Shown piece after piece: positions 1 to 14,237 of a DNA stretch of 64,000 nt. The stretch covers positions 193,844,491-193,908,490 of the forward strand of contig NC_134702.1 in assembly GCF_043290135.1 (NCBI RefSeq), given 5' to 3'. A program made the position numbers and the translations under genes. This DNA comes from Rhipicephalus microplus. Lineage: Eukaryota > Arthropoda > Arachnida > Ixodida > Ixodidae. The notes under the pieces were generated by a model, which was not told the origin of the DNA, ran no database searches, and saw nothing but the letters and a program-made list of their open reading frames with translations. How positions within the stretch are numbered: position 1 is the first letter of the stretch; every line of letters begins with the position of its first letter.

Positions 1-75
1 CCCAATGAGCAAAACTAGGCGTCATACGCAGATTTTCTGCCTGGAAACCTAAATAAGGCGGCAACGATGACTTTT

Positions 76-810
<735 letters not shown>

Positions 811-3800
811 TTTTTTTTTTGGTTGCAGTAGAGAATATTGTTGCTGGAGAGGACAGAAAGTCGTTTGGTTACCGCCGCATTCTTCTGGTTGCCAGCCACG
901 CCAAGGCAGAACCAAATGAATTGAAGGCAGCAGCGGCAGTAATCTGATGTCACGGTTTCTTCATCCACGCGTTTGCGAATGGGTTCACGCAGCATCTCAA
1001 CCAGCTCGCACCTTAAGATGCCGACCGCAGTGACTTCAATGAAAGAAATCAATAACCAAATCAAATGCACCTGCTCTTATCTGTCCCATCATATCCGTGG
1101 AGACTGGATGTAGGGATTTAAATAGGGATATATCTCCCAACAACGCCACTCAATGCATGAAATGCCCTGCCCCCGTGGTGCATTAGAAACTCGCTCGAGA
1201 AATGGGCCATTGGTGAACGCAAACCGTAAGCGCCTAATGCTACGTCATACGCGCCTGTTCTCAGTATAGCATCAGGTAACAAACACAGTACAAGGTGCCT
1301 GTCGGTACCTGATCCTGATTGCAGCAATTAAGTAATAGTGAACCGAGATTTCAGTGATTTATTGCCAAACAAATGAGGCCAAATAGTATAGCTATCGGCG
1401 CAAATAGTCTCTTACCGAGCACTTTTAGTTAACACTGAATCAGCTAAGTTTTTAAAAAGGTGTCACGACTTTGCCTACAAAACGAAGTTTGCTCTCATTT
1501 ATCGATGAGTCTTTTGAATTATTAGTAATATCAACGCTTTAGAAGGAAGCAGTGTAAGTTCTTTCCGTTGTTTATGACAGAGGGTCTTAAGCGAAATGGC
1601 ATTATTATTATGCAATTAGGATAGCCAACAAATGATTTCCTGACAGTTCTGAATTTTGCCATCCTTGTTTCAAATTTAGAACGTTTATTAACGATGCCAG
1701 TCTGTTTTCTGGGCTGCCTGTGAAGTTGGTGATGTTGGGTCACTGACTAACCAAACTGGCTCTGACCTGCTTACGTCCCCTACACCCGATTAACCAGTCT
1801 CGTACCAAAGATCTTAAAGTCAACTCAACTAGCAAGCCCTGGTCACGAAATTCAGTTCCTGTAGGGCCGTGTCAGGCAGAAATGTTTAAGCCGGAAGAGC
1901 GACATTCCACCAGAACGTCAGTGCACCTTGCACATTGAATTGCCATTTTGCATACTTGGGAAAGAAAGTTGGCCTCAGCATTTAGAAACATATCGACGCC
2001 GCCCTCCAGATATGGTTAAATTTGGATGCTTACTTTCAACTATCAAGTTTTACTACACGGTTACGTTAAGATCTACACCTATATAGTGACAGGTTGTAAA
2101 CCCTTACAAAATAATTGGATGAAGGCACTCAAATGTGTGCCGAACCTCTAGCAAAAGGTACGCACTGGGGCGCATGTGTGAGACCGCTAGTCATACGTAA
2201 ATGATTTAGTGAATGGCATACGGAAGAAGCACTGTGATTATCTATGTACAATACATACGCTTCATCTCAGCAGAATCCACGTTTGCCATTGCCTACTTTT
2301 TACTTGTACTATTTTTTCTCTCTGCGTTGCCTAGAACAAACGCTTCTGTTTGTTCCCAGCACAGAGAACTCGCACTCATGGAAACAGCGGGACGCTCTTG
2401 TGTGGGGAAAGGACGAAGCCGCATATGTAAGCCTTGTTTGCGTAGAAAACAGACGCTGACGTGCCGTGTGACTCAGCACCAGAAACGGCTGACGTCCAGT
2501 GGTGCGTGAAAAGAGTCTGCCTCCTGCGTCGAAGGGGAAATCGGAGACAGTGACGAATGAGGAAGCGGCGTGCGGCTGCCTGTTTTTCCTAGAAGGGCAC
2601 GCCTGGATACACTGAGGACCGGAGGGGATACTATACAGACCCGGGGATTGGTGATGCTGGAGCAGTAGTGGAGATGAAGCTCTGAAAACAGCTCTCTGAA
2701 GGCAATAAGCAACTTCCTTCATACTGTATCATCCTGCTGGAAGCAAGTGTTCACAAAAGCAGTAGTGAAGTAAGCAAAGTGACCCTCACTCTGGCAAACA
2801 TTTATAACGCACATATTGATACAAATGTCCAAATGAATTTACGAACGAGCAGTTTTGTTAATGTGGTGACACTATTGCTATAGGAAAGTGGAGGCTTTTG
2901 TCCAGTATACATTGTCAACGAATCAGCAATATGTATCTGACAAATATCTGCGGTTTCAATACAGTTCTTGGCCTGCACATCTTATATTTTTCAACAAAGT
3001 TTTCGAGTTTATTAGTTCAAAGATACCTGTATTATCTTTCTTCTTGACTGAATCATTGCAGTGCTTTCCATATAACGAAAACCTCCACACTAATGGCCGG
3101 TACAGTTATGCCGAAGGTGACTAATACAACAGCCGTTAAGAGCACCACAAGCATTCACTTCACAGCTTCACCTTTTTTTCATTTTCGCATATTTTATTCC
3201 GGAAGTGGTTTTTTACACATTTCTTACACACTTCAGTGGCTTGGTAGGACAGGTAATCAGAGGAAGTTTCAGAGCACATTTAAGGTTTTCTTCACCGTAA
3301 TATAAAGTCAATTCCCGACTTGAAGTGAAAATACTGTTGGTTTGGCTGCGAAGCCATCAGTTTTTCTCAGTAAAAAGTTGGCAAAAATTTTGACTATGTT
3401 TTCAGCAAAATCTCTTGAGGCGTTTTTCTTTTATTGCTATCTAAGAGTCAACAAGTACAGTAGGATATATCTGTTCCGCCCCTTATTATCAGTTCAATGC
3501 ATACCAAATTTGACGGGCATCATCCATCTAAGTTTTATAGAAACCAGAATGTCGCTCTTTCCTGCTCGATGTAGTCGTTAGAAATGCTTTCATTCACAGA
3601 TATTTACTTTCAGTCGCAGCTGTGCGTTTAATTAAAGAGGTGGTGCCATACAAATCCGAGGCTATAACAAGCCTCTTGTGGGTTTCTTCTGTATGCCACA
3701 TGAAGGGTCGGACACAGCAAGAATGTGTGTGTCTTTTAGATTTATTTATATATAATTAAAAGAGCCTCGATGTCAGATTTTGTATGTCTAAGTAGCCTAT

Positions 3801-4002
3801 TTTTGCATTTATGCTATTGTTTTGTTCTGTTCTTTTGCTACTTCTTGTATTTTGATAATAATTATTCAATGTAGCACTGTTTGCTGAATGTTTTAACATT
3901 TCGCGTAGCGAAGCAACGTCTGGCCGAATGGCCTTTAGCTTCGCTTCGTTTTTCTGTATCTTTCCAGAAATAAAATCTGTTCAACTTCAAAATTCAAAAA
4001 TA
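811..4002. other. AT-rich sequence, no gene recognised
   Basis: Open frames here are short and show no recognisable domain. Around 3900-3980 there is a GCGAAGC/GCTTCGC inverted motif followed by an AATAAAA signal, which could be the 3' UTR of an old LINE. I could not support that further. Confidence 0.5.
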
Positions 4003-4226
4003 TATTACTGCGATAGCAATTATATGGACACTCTCCACTGGTGTTTGCCGCTGGCATCGGTGTCGTTGTCGCCGTCACTCACTGTATACGTATACGTATC
4101 TACATATATGTAAACGCAAGAAAGGAAATATTTGAGCAAAAAAACTCTGGCGCGCAGAATCGAACGTGGGACCTCTAAATCGTGAATGCGAGGCGTTAGC
4201 CACTGAGCCACGCAGGAGCACCTCCT
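4003..4226 (-). mobile_element. tRNA-derived SINE
   Basis: Reading the minus strand from 4226, a tRNA-like head contains a box A-like TGGCTCAGTGGCTAA and a box B-like ACGTTCGATTCTG. A T-run follows, then a tRNA-unrelated body ending near ATTGCTATCGCAGTAATA. Head, body and length (about 220 bp) fit a pol III SINE. The cloverleaf is degenerate and the body long, so it is not an isolated tRNA gene. Only one copy is in the window, and I found no clear target duplication. Confidence 0.6.
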
Positions 4227-7200
4227 TCACCTTTCGAACGGCAAACTATTTATATCTACTACTTACCGCTGTTGATGGGCCTCTCGGGAGGATCTAACGT
4301 GTTTTCAGCATTACCAGCAAGATCGCACATTGAGCGTGCTTCACCAAATCGTCACGACGCGGCGGCGCACGCTCTCATCTCCCACGCGTATTTTGCCCCG
4401 CGGAGAGGATGGAGTGGACACTCACTGGCGCACCCTTATCACGCGGTAGGGTGGATCGTACGTCTTGGCTGACGTTAGGCTTTTACTGGAACGATTCTGT
4501 TGTTACCGGGTGCACAAACGTCACTGCCGTCGTTGCACAGTCTCCGTTTGTGAAAAGGGCACGCTTTTCAGACACAGCGAAGTAACAACCGAGACAATTA
4601 TTTGCGTTCATCTGTACCACTGAGTACGTTTTATGCGTCATTTGTGCGTAGAAAAGTGGGGCACGTTTTGATCTGCTTGCGAATCTGCGAGTGACCTTCA
4701 AATTTGTTGCTATCGCGTTCATTGCTGCGTCATTGCGGCAAAGCTATGAATTTTTCCAGTTGATTTCCAAAATGCACATCACTGCTCGTCTGCACGATCG
4801 GGTCCCATTGCCAGCGCACCACCACTGACGCAGCTCTACAAGAAGGGCAGCAAAACTTCAAATGTCACAGAAGATCTGTAGTGTCATGAGGAATCTGCGC
4901 CCCTCCACAACTTATATACCCACACGTGATCGCTTGCTACACAGCTTGCTGCTGCTGCCATAATAATTAGTTGGGGGGTTTGTATTGCCGATAATTTTGT
5001 GACACATGCGTGCGCGAGAAGACGATACCAGTTACGTGCGCTACAGCGTTGTGTGGTCATGTGACTAAGCCACCTACATTTATACGTCATTGCCCAATGA
5101 ATGGAACCCCTGACAGCGAAAGTTTTGTTTGAGGGTTTCGTTACTGTCTCTTGAAGCTTTGCATCTGGTAAATCCGAATCTATATCGTAATTACTCTAAC
5201 GCAACGTTTATTAGGGTTTGTGGTGGTATTTCAGAACGATTTCGCGTGAATTCTAAGGGTCCGCCTAATTAACTATAAAAACTAGCGCCCCCAATGAAGC
5301 AGCACCTGAGACTATTTGCGATCATGCTTCGGTGAGGCTGAAACGCGCTGTTTTGAAATAGGGGGATCCGTGAGTGGTGAAGAATGAAACGATGTTCGTA
5401 ATTTGGGCATTCCAGCCCTCACAAAAAAGAGAAGCCTTCCTGGCGTACTCAGCCTAAACCAACTCTTGAGCAGCGCGACAGCAGAGCGAGAGGGGTGAGG
5501 AACAAGAGTCCTCGCCAAGTGCCAGTTAGGGTATTTTGCACTGCCCACAAATGTTATTGATCTCTGCAACGTCACAAGGGGATCACCTGTTTAGGTGAAA
5601 CAACAGAAAAAGTCGATTATACCTGAATACTCAGTGAACCACGCACCCTTATCTTATACCAAACTGATATATCTTCTAGACAACGCTCGCCACTAACATT
5701 CTGTCAGAGCTGGCACCACATGTAAGACTTTGAAACAACACAAGCATCTGAACTTTCTGAACTTCGTGTAAGGGGTCCTCTAAGAGGCCAGATCTGAAAC
5801 CGAATGTTCTTCACATGAAAAAGGCGATACTAAATAATTTATTGGGAATACATGAATCATGGTGCGCGTATCATGCTTCCTCAGGTTTAGAATATCTTGC
5901 AGCGAAGAACGCTCACGCCGCGAATACAGTGGCACAACGCCGTTAAGTAGGTTGTGTTTTCAAGTGATTCGGAGAGCGTTGGCAGTGCAACGCCATATAA
6001 CAAATGAGACAAGAGATGGTCAACTATTTCTTTTGCCTTCTTAATTTTCTCGTTTTGTCTTCTCTCGGTTATGCGGGACAAGGGACAAGGTTAGACTAAG
6101 ACGAGCTTCGCGCCTCAAATGCACGTAAGCGTAAGTGCCCCGCGTCTACGTCATCCACTTCGTTTCAGCGATGATCGCGTTGAGCAACGCCTCCTTCATT
6201 TCTCTCAACTTCAGCACAAATGAGGGCTTCTCAACGGGAGCTCAGCCTACCTTAGTTGAAGGAGTGGCCTTTACGCGACGTTACATAACGGGTAATACTG
6301 CTTCTGTCACACATTCATCCGAGCGCTTTCCCACAGAGATGCCATAGACGTGTTTCCCGCTCTGATACCATACGTCTGTCAGATCTGTTCCTTCTTTCTT
6401 CTTCTTTGTGGCTTGAAGTATTGCCTTCACCATATCACAGCGCTGTTAAGGTCAGCGCATGCAGAAGCGTTGCAGTGACACCTCCCCATTCTTTACCCGC
6501 ACAGCATCACGAACGGCGACACGCTATCTGAAAACACAGAGCCAGCGTGATCGTCAACATGTGAACACGAGGAATGCAAAATGCCGCCCCACGGAACTGT
6601 ACGCTACCTACACACCCATGAGTGACGAAAGATTACTCCATATGATTTCTGTCATGAGGCACTACACTATATATGGGTCATCTCCCCCATAACCGCAAAA
6701 TATACGTGAAAGCTAGGAGATTGACGAGAGCAGAAAATGGCTATAGGAGAAAGTGGTGAACGGCTGCATCAGGCGCACCTGTGTAACATTAATAAAATAT
6801 ATGAGGTGCTGGCGGGAGCAGCACGCAGTTGGGCCGTGAAGGCACACACCGCTGGTCATTGCAATGCGCATGAAAGAACTCAGAGAACTGCTTGTCCCGC
6901 TTAAGCAAAAGCATACTCCTATGCTTGTACAAAAGCACGAACAAAGTAGAGCTGTCGTTATACATGCTGCACGTTTTTACCCCGGAGGCTTCTCGTAAAG
7001 GTCCTGCCGTTCGTTAATCCAAAAAGAAGCGTATGGTCCATCAAATTCCTAATGCTAACTGGTTTATATCGTGTTCCAGGTGTTGCTATCCCATTAACCG
7101 CTTCGTCATTCGGTTGAAAGCACGGAGTTTGTTGGATCAATTATTCGTTTAGGACTGTAACGAATAAAGATGTCAAGAACTGGAAAAAGATCGTACGTTA

Positions 7201-7233
7201 TAAGAACAACTGCGTTCAGCAGATTGCGTTGGC
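4227..7233. other. Unassigned sequence, no gene recognised
   Basis: Mixed composition with a GC-richer patch around 4320-4450. No open frame shows a recognisable domain, and no repeat copy of this stretch was found elsewhere in the window. Confidence 0.5.
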
Positions 7234-7249
7234 AACTTGTCCTTTCATT

Positions 7250-7488
7250 GCCCCGCCACGGTAGTCTAGTGGCTAAGGTACTCTGCTGCTGACCCGCAGG
7301 TCGCGGGATCATATCGCGGCTGTGGCAGCTGCATTTTCCATGGAGGTGGAAATGTTGTAGGCCCGTGTACTCAGATTTGGGTGCACGTTGAGGAACCCCA
7401 GGTGGTCGAAATTTCCGGAGCCCTCCACTACGGCGTCTCTCATAATCATATGGTGGATTTGGGACGTGAAACACCACAAATCAGACAA
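7250..7488 (+). mobile_element. Ruka-like tRNA-derived SINE, full-length copy
   Basis: Starts with a tRNA-like head CCCCGCCACGGTAGTCTAG (box A region; the box B region is decayed) and continues into the body shared with the copies at 9954, 19569, 40047 and 49723. Flanked by a 14-bp direct repeat AACTTGTCCTTTCA at 7234-7247 and 7489-7502, the expected LINE-mediated target duplication. This is the only plus-strand copy of the family in the window. The family name is from memory. Confidence 0.85.
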
Positions 7489-7502
7489 AACTTGTCCTTT
7501 CA

Positions 7503-9448
7503 ATTTTATTAATGAGCAAAGGTACGCGCCGTATATTATACACGCTTCATCGCAGGGCTACACTATCTAAAAAGAACGCGTTATTCTCCCCGACGCTGCT
7601 GCTTTCACTAATTAGCGCATTTCAAAACGAAGGTACTTCCAATTTATCTCGTCGCCTTGTCAGTGCCCAAAGTGAAGCATCTCGACTCTCATCCTAGCAG
7701 CCAACTCTCCACTCCGTTCCAGAAGCACACCACCTGCGACATCTCAAAACAATTCAGAGCCCACGCCTAAGGACTTCGAACTTTTACAATAGGCTGACTC
7801 ATGACCGGAAGTGCTCTCGCGTATACGCGAGACAGCTATACGAACCGCACGCGGCACATTTATTTTTCACTTATTCTTATTTTTTGCAACCTACTACGAG
7901 TCTTCGAGCAGTGCGAGTGTGCTCCTACATTCCTGTTTTATCGCTACCCTGGTTTGTATATTATTGCTTTTGTTACCATTTATTCTCTGGCGAAATTACG
8001 CCCATGTACTCGGGAATAGTCCTGTGCGAAAGCTAAGCCTATTTCAAGCCCCACTCCTTACAAAAAGCAATTTCTTTTTTTTTTGTCTTTTCTGTTCACT
8101 ATTTCAATCGTTACAATTCACTTGCGTTGATGCACACAGCCGTAACCTTATCCTCGTAATGCCAGTAACCACTGTCCATATATGACACGTGGCGTTTGCC
8201 TGCACCCCCCCCCCTCCCCCTGTGAAAGAATGTGGCATCGGTGAGTTGGGGTGGCCGTCTAGTTTACGGGGCTTACGCAACCGAATATCTATACCGTGCA
8301 GTAAACGGTTGCAGGACAAGACAGATGAACAAGGAAAATAGAAAGGCAACACAGGTAAAAAAAAACAACGCTAGAGGGACTTCCTGTGAGCCTACCTCCT
8401 ATATATGCGTGTGTTGGGTAAGGGAGGGCCAAGCAACTGGCCTTAGCTGAAAGTGCCTGCTTTCCTCCCTGCTAACGCCTGCATAAAGAACAGGACCCTT
8501 TGTCCGCCCTTTCTGCCTCCGCGGCATAGCAAAAGCGGCCGGGTTTTTCCCCACTCCGATACGTTTTGGTGTTTGCACAAGGTCAGAATCGGAGCGGGCC
8601 CGCACAGCTGGGACGAATGCGGTGGGCTCCCGGACCTTGAACCACTAGAGAGCCCTAAAGCGAAAAAAAAAACTTAAACTTATACGAGTGGAGCTAGGGA
8701 ACGAGAGGAACACCACCCAGCAGAAAAGCACCGTTTGCTTAGTCACCGCTCGGTCAATCATTTCGCCAGCGATCAGATTAGCTGAACGCATTGCACGTAC
8801 AATAAAAAGGTAATTACATGGAGTTGGTTTGTATCTCGCACTAAATACTTGCCTGTAGGAGCGCTATATGTTCTGTGCACACTAAAACAAGCAAAACAAA
8901 AAGAATAAAGTTTCTCACAGATTTGCTGAAATTTGTTTTAAAACATGCGTGATGTGGGTCTTGTTACCGTTGCAAAGTGTAATTCCGGCCCAATATCTTT
9001 CTTCAATATGCTCACTGCTTTTTGGGAGCTGTATGAGCTACAGCATGAGCTATGTATCAGCTGAGCAACACCGTGCGTATTAAAAGCATTAACTGAATGC
9101 TTAACTCATGCTGTGAAAAAAATACTTCCAATAGCCTCTGAATAGAGGTTGATGTAGCCATATGAATTTTCCTGTGGTCTTACTAATAATCTGGCATCAC
9201 TTTAAACAGTGCTTCCATAAGATGTTACTTAATTGTGACGAAAAAGTTCGCGGAACACAAGCTGGTAAAATTGTGGGCTCCCGATTGGGTGACACTCTGC
9301 CTAGAAAATGCAGAGTCGAATCGCAAGCAATACTTGCTGCCCACTAGTAGCAATTACCGGCTGTAGCTTATCTAATAAGCGGTAACGCAAGTCGGCATTA
9401 ATATAAATGGCATGTTAGTATATATCATGCTATGGAGGGCACCAAGAC
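7503..9448. other. Unassigned sequence, no gene recognised
   Basis: No coding region could be supported. It holds a C-run near 8208-8220, poly-T/A runs and several short overlapping frames without domain features. Confidence 0.5.
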
Positions 9449-9457
9449 GTAGGTGGC

Positions 9458-9527
<70 letters not shown>

Positions 9528-9537
9528 CATACATACG

Positions 9538-9595
<58 letters not shown>
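9449..9595 (-). repeat. (TAGA)n microsatellite with conserved flank
   Basis: GTAGGTGGCTAG (9449-9460) runs directly into about 135 bp of TAGA repeats with one CATACATACG interruption. The same flank-microsatellite junction occurs at 13371 (same strand) and 29236 (reverse complement), so this is a fragment of the microsatellite/145-bp-core family rather than a random microsatellite. Neither end of the family is present here. Confidence 0.75.
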
Positions 9596-9953
9596 TCATC
9601 GAAGCGCGATTGTTTCGCGGAGCAATTCTTCTCATTTAATTTGGCTCTTTCGCGAATAACAATAAAGTTTTTAGAAGTGCCCACGCTTTCTTTTATAGAG
9701 GGGGGGGGGGTGTTGCTTTAAGTAATGTACCGCTGAGCGCCTCGAGTAGATTCTTCGTTTCAGGAGTATGTCTTCAATTCAGCAAAAATAAACACAAAAA
9801 CCTTCAAACACACCTCAGTTTCTCACGAAATGTTCTCTTAAAAAAGCTGTCAGTAGCTTTCGCTCGCGCCCTTTCCGTTTAGCTGTTCATCTTTACTAGA
9901 ATCACTGGTGACATCCCTTTTATGGAGCCAGACTTGACATTGTCTCTGGGGAT

Positions 9954-10192
9954 TGATTGATTTGTGGGGTTTAACGTCCCAAAACCACCATATGATTATG
10001 AGAGATGCCGTAGTGGAGGACTCCGGAAATTTTGACCACCTGGGGTTCTTTAACGTGCACCCAAATCTGAGTACACGGGCCTACAACATTTCCGCCTCCA
10101 TCGGAAATGCAGCCGCCGCAGCCGGGAATCGAACCCGCGACCTGCGGGTCAGCAGCCGAGTGCCTTAGCCACTAGACCACCGCGGCGGGGCG
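9954..10192 (-). mobile_element. Ruka-like tRNA-derived SINE
   Basis: Minus-strand copy with an intact tRNA-like head: the reverse complement shows GTGGTCTAGTGGCTAAGG and a good box B GGTTCGATTCCC. Flanked by a perfect 12-bp duplication GTCTCTGGGGAT at 9942-9953 and 10193-10204. An open frame across it only reflects the conserved body and is not a gene. Confidence 0.9.
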
Positions 10193-10204
10193 GTCTCTGG
10201 GGAT

Positions 10205-11137
10205 GCCTAATGTCTTATGCCTATGAGAGTAACTTGAAACGGCATGCGTTATGTTCATTTAAATGACTATGTTCCATACTATATGCATGCTTCAGCATTG
10301 TCGTTGTCTCGAGCGGAACGTGAATGAACAAAACAGTCAGTTTAGCTTAGCTGCTCTTTGTCATGCTAAAGAGATTGTACTGAATTCACTCCAAAGAGAA
10401 ATACTGAAGATGTGAACGTGTCTTGCAACAAAAGTTAGAAAATTAAGTCATCCAAAGGGAAAAAATTAGGAAGAGTGAAAACCATAGGTAAATCGATACA
10501 AAATTCAACACAGGCTCATATGAAGCCAGTAGAATGCCGGATAACATACAAGCAATAAAAGTTTTCAGCTGCCAAACCCCCACTGACAAGCTTCAAGGAT
10601 GTAGTCTCGCAACCAATCACAAATAAAAAGAGCTGGAGAGCGGAGTGGCTTAGCAAAAGGGCGATGACGCCGAAAATCGCTTTTCGCAGAGGAAACTAGG
10701 AGGTAAGGGACCTGAGTCCCATTGTCGGCCGCCGCTTGTCGGAACGCGCGAACAACACGCGCCCATCCATTTCGAACCACGGGGGCGAGTCCCCGCACAT
10801 TCGTTTGGGAGGGGCTGGACCATCCAAGGAGAGGGAGGGGGAGGCGAGGAATCGAGGAGAGGGGGCAGGCTTATGCTTTCTCTCTGCACAACAAACGGGG
10901 TGGAGAAATTGTCCCACTGATCAACAGGATGAAACGAACGCGCGCACGTACCGCACTGCTTCATGACGTCATCATGACGTCATCTCCGTGCATTTACCGT
11001 CACTAAAGAAGTTTTCATTAGAGACTATCCCTTGAGCAATCTCAGTTGGCCACCAGAGATTGCCTCCCGGTGTTTCTTTTATAACCTACACTGACCTTAC
11101 CCCTCCATGACGTAGACGTAGCCTCTCGCTTTTTTGA
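10205..11137. other. Unassigned sequence with a GC-rich patch
   Basis: 10700-10960 is GC-rich with purine tracts. It leads into two tandem CRE sites (10964-10982) and a TATA-like CTTTTATAACC near 11081. It could be a promoter region, but no downstream host gene is evident. Confidence 0.4.
10964..10982. promoter_or_regulatory. Two tandem palindromic CRE (TGACGTCA) sites
   Basis: Perfect TGACGTCA octamers at 10964-10971 and 10975-10982, 11 bp apart, i.e. about one helical turn. Such sites bind CREB/ATF-type bZIP factors in animals. Function here is inferred from motif and spacing only. Confidence 0.4.
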
Positions 11138-11503
11138 TTGGTGCTCTTGAGTGCTCGTTCACAGTACGACAATCAAAGCGCACGTCACAACGCGTGCGTT
11201 TTTCAGCATTCCGAAGAACCAGAAAGCGGGATAGTTGGTGTTGAATCATCGTCAAAAGTGTGCTTTATAAATACGGATGCGGGACAAAAAACACAATACA
11301 GGATGAAACGAGCGCAAACTATACCAACTGATTCATTGAATTTAACAAAAACAACAACAACAAAAGACGTAGCCCCGTGCAAGGTGTGTGTCAAACAATC
11401 ATGCACCGTTGCTCATGAAGAAAATAAAGGTGCCTATATCAGGCCAAAATTAGCTTGTCAGATTTGCAAAATCTACCTATGCCGCCATAAGGTAATTGAA
11501 TGA
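11138..11503 (+). CDS. Cysteine-rich open frame, possible transposase C-terminal relic
   Basis: A 121-codon open frame without an ATG at its start; the first in-frame ATG is at 11303. The C-terminal third has a Cys pattern CKVC...CQICKIYLCRH (Cx2C ... Cx2Cx4C-H), recalling the C-terminal zinc-binding domain of piggyBac-type transposases. No catalytic DDD region is seen around it. The codons before the stop contain an AAG-GTAATT donor-like motif, so the stop may lie in an intron. It could equally be chance; I would not assign a function. Confidence 0.25.
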   Translation: MVLLSARSQYDNQSARHNACVFQHSEEPESGIVGVESSSKVCFINTDAGQKTQYRMKRAQTIPTDSLNLTKTTTTKDVAPCKVCVKQSCTVAHEENKGAYIRPKLACQICKIYLCRHKVIE

Positions 11504-12048
11504 ACACCGACACGAGCATCCTCGAACTCTTTCGTTAGGTTGAGAGTCTAAAATCGGAGCGGCCTACTGCAGTCGCTCTTGCAAAAAAAAGAATCACACA
11601 GGCTTTTTTGTCAATGCACTATAATCAGTTAGTTGCTGCTGCTAGTTGCGAAAAAGCGTTTGATGCTCTCTTAGACTGAGATAAAGGCATTGTCCCAGTG
11701 TTCCCGGATACTACCGAGCTTGTGAAATCAAGCAAAATCGGCGGACCTGTTAGCTTCGCATTTATTACTGGAACGTGGTAGCGGTAGCAAGTATCCCTTT
11801 TTCCCCCCTTCCCAACACATCCGCTATCGTCTTCCCAATCACTGGCCTGCATGCCTTCACTTTTCAATGAAGACCCCAACTGCGCCACCAGTTAAGCCGA
11901 AGTACAAATGCCCACCGGCTCCTACATAATCATTTGGTTTTAATTCCGAATGGCAATCACGGCCAACACTGCTTTTTCGCTCAAAACCGCAAATGCCACA
12001 CACCGAAATTCGTGCGAAACGAGTATTGAACGCTAGCGTGGTTGAGTA
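11504..12048. other. Unassigned sequence
   Basis: No coding, repeat or RNA feature could be supported between the cysteine-rich frame and the next repeat element. Confidence 0.5.
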
Positions 12049-13543
<1,495 letters not shown>

Positions 13544-13720
13544 AAAACACTGCGTCAAATGGTCTGTTTGAATGAACTGAAATGAAAAAGAAGGAGAAAG
13601 GATATTCTCAATGCATAATTAGGAACAATGGGTGGATGGTTGGTTAGTCCTTAGATTTCTGGCTCATCCCACCACGAGGTATGGGCCATGAAATGGGCAA
13701 CGTGGCAACGTGGCAGCACG

Positions 13721-14081
13721 TGGGCAACGTGGCAGCACGTTGACAGCAATGCTGAACGAGCACGTCTTCTTTCTTGTGCAGATTTTGACTGTCGCCTTTG
13801 ATGAGCATGCGCTTGCCGTGGAAAATGCTTCCATCCGGTTGGATTCGCCAGCTGCCGCAGCTCGAGAGGAAAACGACGCATTCACTGTTTCGACAATCTG
13901 CGATTTCATCGAGCCGATGCAGTATGAGCGTGTGAAAGCTACTGATTACAGCGTTTCCTTCGGAGTGACGTCACGACTTGACAGCTATTTATACCGGCCG
14001 ACGTCCCTCTGGCACTTCAGTGGGCAACGTGGCAGCACGCTGACAGCAATGCTGAACGAGCACGTCTTCTTTCTTGTGCAG
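13721..14081 (+). repeat. Duplicated 300-bp 5' monomer of the LINE
   Basis: The 61 bp at 13721-13781 recur at 14021-14081 with one mismatch, exactly 300 bp apart. Both begin TGGGCAACGTGGCAGCACG and end TTCTTGTGCAG. This is the structure expected when transcripts start in an upstream unit and a second unit is added at insertion, as in monomer-type LINE promoters. Confidence 0.8.
13966..14022 (+). promoter_or_regulatory. LINE promoter: CRE + TATA + initiator
   Basis: In order: a perfect CRE TGACGTCA (13966-13973), a TATA-like TATTTATACC (13986-13995) and an arthropod initiator TCAGT (14017-14021), with about 30 bp from TATA to the initiator A. Transcription would start just before the second monomer (TGGGCAACG), which explains why both monomers begin there. 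Inferred from motif geometry. Confidence 0.55.
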
Positions 14082-14207
14082 GTTAGTTATCTGCCCTATG
14101 CCAAGTGTGTTCGTAGTAATAATGTTTGCTTAGTGCTGCTACCTTGCCCACATGTGCTAAATGATGTTTGTTCCATTTTGTGCGTTTTTGTTGACTTAAT
14201 TGTACAA

Positions 14208-14237
14208 TGTGGGGATGTCGAGCAAAATCCGGGGCCT
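14208..14237 (+). other. 2A-like ribosome-skipping motif (CGDVEQNPG/P)
   Basis: The codons at 14208-14237 encode CGDVEQNPGP, matching the D(V/I)ExNPG-P consensus. In such motifs the ribosome fails to form the Gly-Pro bond and releases two products. It is preceded by a hydrophobic stretch with many L, V, I and C residues, as expected for an active 2A or a signal-like leader. 2A-like sequences have been described in ORF1 of other non-LTR retrotransposons; activity here is not shown. Confidence 0.75.

Noticed and set aside
9372..9684. Open frames with YLSI repeats on the minus strand
   Set aside because: Microsatellite translation, same as at 13346-13558.
9953..10168. Conserved-looking 71-codon frame also seen at 19567, 39992 and 49727
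   Set aside because: Its recurrence comes from the Ruka-like SINE body, not a gene family.
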